From Clostridia bacterium BRH_c25 (GTDB lineage: Bacteria; Bacillota_A; Clostridia; Lutisporales; Lutisporaceae), in the NCBI GenBank assembly GCA_001515955.1, contig LOES01000008.1, forward strand, positions 1 to 17,021: 17,021 nt of DNA, given 5' to 3'. The stretch's first letter is position 1, and every line of letters begins with the position of its first letter. The notes under the pieces were generated by a model that saw nothing but the letters and a program-made list of their open reading frames with translations, searched no databases and had not been told where the DNA came from. This document shows, piece by piece, positions 15,416 through 17,021 of this stretch. A program made the translations under genes and the position numbers.

Positions 15416-15519
15416 ACGCGCTTAAGGTATTCCATCAGGGTATAGCGCGAATTCAATGAAATCAAGGAAATATTTACGCGAAATCTGAATTAATCATGTA
15501 AAATGTTTTTCGCGAAATA
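15411..15519. repeat. Dispersed two-hairpin repeat, copy B (before the mgtC-like gene)
   Basis: The same design as 994-1100. Hairpin 1 pairs ATTGAACGCGC (15411-15421) with GCGCGAATTCAAT (15445-15457). Hairpin 2 pairs CGCGAAA (15477-15483) with TTTCGCG (15508-15514). The blocks GCGAATTCAAT, TTTACGCGAAAT and TTTCGCGAAATA are identical in both copies. Here, as in copy A, the left end overlaps a stop codon and the right end lies upstream of a ribosome binding site. Confidence 0.75.
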
Positions 15520-15575
15520 CATAGTGCAAGGATAAATTCTTTTAGAAATAAGCAATGTAAAGGAGGTAGAGATTA

Positions 15576-16283
15576 TTGATAAGTGATGGAGAAATTGTTT
15601 TAAGGTTAATTTTATCAGCTATAGCAGGAGGCATTGTTGGTATTGAAAGGGAGGCTAACCATAGTTCTGCTGGACTTAGAACCCATATATTAGTTACCTT
15701 AGGCTCTACCCTAATTATGCTAATATCTATGTATGGTTTTCAAGGACTCGGTTCGGATAATAGTGGTGGGGAGCCTGCTAGATTAGCAGCACAAGTAGTT
15801 AGTGGAATCGGATTTTTAGGAGCAGGAACCATTTTGAGAACAGGAAATAGTATTCGAGGCTTAACTACTGCTGCAAGTATTTGGGTTTGTGGGGGTATAG
15901 GATTAGCCATTGGAAATGGTTATTATTTAGGAGGACTTACAACTACAATAATAGTTTTATTTGCCTTAAGAGGTTTGGGTTTTATACTAAAGAAAGTATT
16001 TAAAAGTCAAGATAAATTATTAATTGTCCAGTGTAAAGAGCGGGCTGGGTTAATAGGTGACATTGGACATATATTAGGCAAAAATAATATTACAATTAAG
16101 GATATTAAGGTTAGCAGTGAGGATAATATTGAAGAAGATGAGGATTATATGATAGAAATTAGATTTATGGTTAAGTTACCACCTCAACTTATAAATACAA
16201 GTTTTTTTGATGAAATTTTAAATGTACATGGAGTAGAAAATGCAACATGGGATGGAGATTTAGAAAAAGCTTATCAATTCTAA
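15576..16283 (+). CDS. MgtC/SapB family membrane protein
   Basis: A member of the MgtC/SapB family, inner-membrane proteins linked to growth at low Mg2+ and, in pathogens, survival in macrophages; the molecular activity is not settled and it is probably not a Mg2+ transporter itself. The N-terminal half has four to five membrane segments with family signatures GGIVGIEREANHSSAGLRTH (18-37), LAAQVVSGIGFLGAGTILR and GLTTAASIWVCGGIGLAIG. The C-terminal ~85 residues are soluble with an ACT-like pattern. Length 235 aa is typical. TTG 15576 is the start because AAAGGAGGT is at 15560-15568. It is monocistronic here, separated from the redox operon by repeat copy B. Relation to the other cargo genes is unknown. 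Confidence 0.9.
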   Translation: MISDGEIVLRLILSAIAGGIVGIEREANHSSAGLRTHILVTLGSTLIMLISMYGFQGLGSDNSGGEPARLAAQVVSGIGFLGAGTILRTGNSIRGLTTAASIWVCGGIGLAIGNGYYLGGLTTTIIVLFALRGLGFILKKVFKSQDKLLIVQCKERAGLIGDIGHILGKNNITIKDIKVSSEDNIEEDEDYMIEIRFMVKLPPQLINTSFFDEILNVHGVENATWDGDLEKAYQF

Positions 16284-16408
16284 ATGCTAACTATAAATAT
16301 TTTTTGTCAAGAGGTAATGATGTTCATAAACTAAGGAATACTGCAAAATCTGTAACAGTAGAATAACTAAATAAAGGCATACATAGAATGCCGAGACGAG
16401 CTGATCGA
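16284..16408. other. Spacer between the mgtC-like gene and the tmRNA remnant
   Basis: AT-rich with no gene. One small inverted repeat, GGCAT/ATGCC (16376-16392), lies just left of the tmRNA remnant and could be part of the element's attachment region. No terminator after the mgtC-like gene was recognised, and no tRNA-like structure can be completed upstream of the remnant. Confidence 0.4.
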
Positions 16409-16441
16409 AGGAGTTCGATTCCCCTCGCCTCCACCAAAAAT
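16409..16441 (+). pseudogene. tmRNA 3'-end remnant / putative attR
   Basis: Matches spliced ssrA from the T-stem to past the CCA end: AGGAGTTCGAT (one mismatch to AGGGGTTCGAT at 4360-4370) followed without interruption by the 22 bp identical to 4623-4644. The rest of a tmRNA is absent upstream, so it is not a working gene. It lacks the intron. Its T-stem has a mismatch (GGAG facing CCCC), as expected for an attachment-site copy rather than a functional RNA. Confidence 0.7.
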
Positions 16442-16486
16442 TTAAGCCACAAAGCGATATTACATATAAGTATTAAAATAAAAAAA

Positions 16487-16530
16487 TAAGCTGTATTGGT
16501 GTATCAACTAACACAGCTTACTTCTTTGTT
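16487..16530 (+). terminator. Terminator-like hairpin right of attR (possible original ssrA terminator)
   Basis: TAAGCTGT (16487-16494) pairs with ACAGCTTA (16513-16520), followed by the T-rich CTTCTTTGTT. It lies about 50 nt after the encoded CCA of the remnant. That is the place where the tmRNA terminator would have been before integration. The tail is weak, so confidence is moderate. Confidence 0.5.
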
Positions 16531-16679
16531 TAAAGGAAATAAAGCCGAAACTCGCAAAATGGTCGGGGAAAGAGACTGTAAATAATTTTGTGTAAACCTT
16601 TTGGATTAATGATAAAATACCTTGGTTTACATAGCAAATTTTTTAGAAATATTGTTGTATGTATTTTTACACATGATGA

Positions 16680-16718
16680 GAACTCTGTCAACAGGTAGTT
16701 GGCAGAGTTCATTTTTTT
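16680..16718 (+). terminator. Strong terminator inside the IS end
   Basis: GAACTCTGTCAAC (16680-16692) pairs with GTTGGCAGAGTTC (16698-16710), 13 bp with one G-U pair and a 5-nt loop, followed by ATTTTTTTA. The U-tract is on the plus strand, so it best stops transcription entering the element towards the antisense of the transposase. It may also act as the end of the transposase mRNA in reverse. Confidence 0.75.
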
Positions 16719-16722
16719 ATAC

Positions 16723-17021
16723 TTAATCTATATCTGCCAGGGTAATCCTACCCTCGAAATAAATACATAGCTGCTCTAAAATCTTACCCCAATCCCAAGG
16801 TTTGCCGTTCCACTTCTTCGTGATGTCCACCATTGAAAGGTACAGCATTTTGAAAAGGGCGTCGTCAGTTGGGAAAATAGTCTTAGATTTAGTAACCTTC
16901 CTGAGCTGCCGATTGAAGTTTTCGATGGAATTGGTCGTGTATATGATTTTCCGGAGTTCCGGCGGATATTTGAAGTAGGTAGCCAGCTGCGACCAGTTAT
17001 TCCGCCAGGATGCTATGGAGC
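16723..17021 (-). CDS. IS256-family (Mutator-like) transposase, C-terminal part
   Basis: Reading the minus strand from 17019 gives SIASWRNNWSQLATYFKYPP, then ELRKIIYTTNSIENFNRQLR, KVTKSKTIFPTDDALFKMLY, LSMVDITKKWNGKPWDWG and a final QLCIYFEGRITLADID before TAA at 16725-16723. The Y-TTN-IE-FNRQLRK-K block and the WDWG...YFEGR ending are signatures of IS256-family DDE transposases. The catalytic Glu lies in the TTNSIE block; the upstream catalytic Asp residues lie outside the window. About 98 residues are visible, intact and in frame with no stop. The gene continues beyond the right edge. Confidence 0.92.
   Translation of the reverse strand, partial: SIASWRNNWSQLATYFKYPPELRKIIYTTNSIENFNRQLRKVTKSKTIFPTDDALFKMLYLSMVDITKKWNGKPWDWGKILEQLCIYFEGRITLADID

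Larger units (their letters stand above)
4623..16441. mobile_element. Putative ~11.8-kb genomic island integrated at ssrA
   Basis: The island is bounded by direct copies of the tmRNA 3' end (4623-4644 and 16420-16441). The right copy extends leftward with an uninterrupted T-loop (16409-16419, one mismatch to ssrA). Cargo is an MCP, a group I intron, a TRAP transporter, a HAD phosphatase, GlpP, a glycerol-3-phosphate-type redox trio and an MgtC-like protein. Cargo genes look AT-richer than est, rnr and smpB by eye. Against a simple mobile element: no integrase, excisionase or mobilisation gene is visible, so it may be decayed, non-autonomous, or mobilised by a helper elsewhere. Copy B of the dispersed repeat shared with the backbone lies inside it, suggesting transfer between close relatives. 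Confidence 0.55.
16572..17021 (-). mobile_element. IS256-family insertion sequence, 3' part (runs off the window)
   Basis: The transposase C-terminus on the minus strand is accompanied, about 125 nt beyond its stop, by GAGACTGTAAATAATTTTGTG (16572-16591), which resembles the terminal inverted repeat of IS256-family elements. I take this as the element's end. The opposite end, and thus target duplications, lies outside the window. It sits about 130 bp right of the putative attR. Confidence 0.7.

Noticed and set aside
16376..16436. A possible complete tRNA gene ending in the encoded CCA at 16436.
   Set aside because: Only the T-arm and 3' acceptor strand fit. No matching 5' acceptor strand, D-arm or anticodon arm could be found upstream, and the matching part is tmRNA sequence, so it is an attachment-site remnant.
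1..17021. CRISPR arrays, toxin-antitoxin pairs or phage-defence genes.
   Set aside because: No regularly spaced repeats and no recognisable defence or toxin domains were found on either strand.

Overview
The window looks like chromosome of a low-GC, probably anaerobic and motile Bacillota (Clostridia or a close relative). Signs are strong AGGAGG-type ribosome binding sites, TTG starts, the est-rnr-smpB-ssrA order, a clostridial-type tmRNA tag, a chemoreceptor, a TRAP transporter and a GlpP-type antiterminator. No rRNA is present, so I do not name a genus.

Layout. (1) Positions 1-4640 look like backbone: a carboxylesterase, RNase R (rnr), SmpB (smpB) and the tmRNA gene (ssrA), which together cover RNA decay and ribosome rescue. 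ssrA is interrupted in its T-loop by a ~252-nt group I intron. (2) Positions ~4640-16441 look like an island inserted at the 3' end of ssrA. A 22-bp copy of the tmRNA 3' end, plus 11 more near-identical bases of T-arm without the intron, recurs at 16409-16441. Cargo in order: a methyl-accepting chemotaxis protein (MCP); a second, closely related group I intron directly after it; a tripartite TRAP transporter (dctP, dctQ, dctM); a HAD-IIA phosphatase; the antiterminator GlpP; a three-gene set related to glycerol-3-phosphate oxidation (GlpA-like flavoprotein with a [2Fe-2S] domain, FAD/NAD oxidoreductase, DUF1667 four-Cys protein); and an MgtC/SapB membrane protein. No integrase is visible. (3) From about 16572 to the end is the 3' part of an IS256-family insertion sequence, with its transposase on the minus strand.

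How the genes may work together. RNase R, SmpB and tmRNA form the trans-translation and decay set, and the tmRNA must be spliced before it can work. In the island, the MCP could sense and the TRAP system import a small, probably acidic, solute. HAD phosphatase, GlpP and the redox trio point to glycerol-phosphate metabolism, with GlpP likely acting on the terminator in the glpA-like leader (12187-12242). Glycerol kinase and facilitator genes are absent here.

Most notable non-coding signals: the second intron, whose best predicted 5' splice site falls inside the MCP stop codon, so that splicing would extend the receptor by 18 residues; a ~107-bp two-hairpin repeat present twice (994-1100 and 15411-15519) with a compensatory base change between copies, one copy supplying the end of the esterase reading frame; two blocks of 7-bp repeats between smpB and ssrA; and a 406-nt gap inside the TRAP operon with a perfect 14-bp hairpin. 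All structures were found by eye; none was folded or searched against a database.
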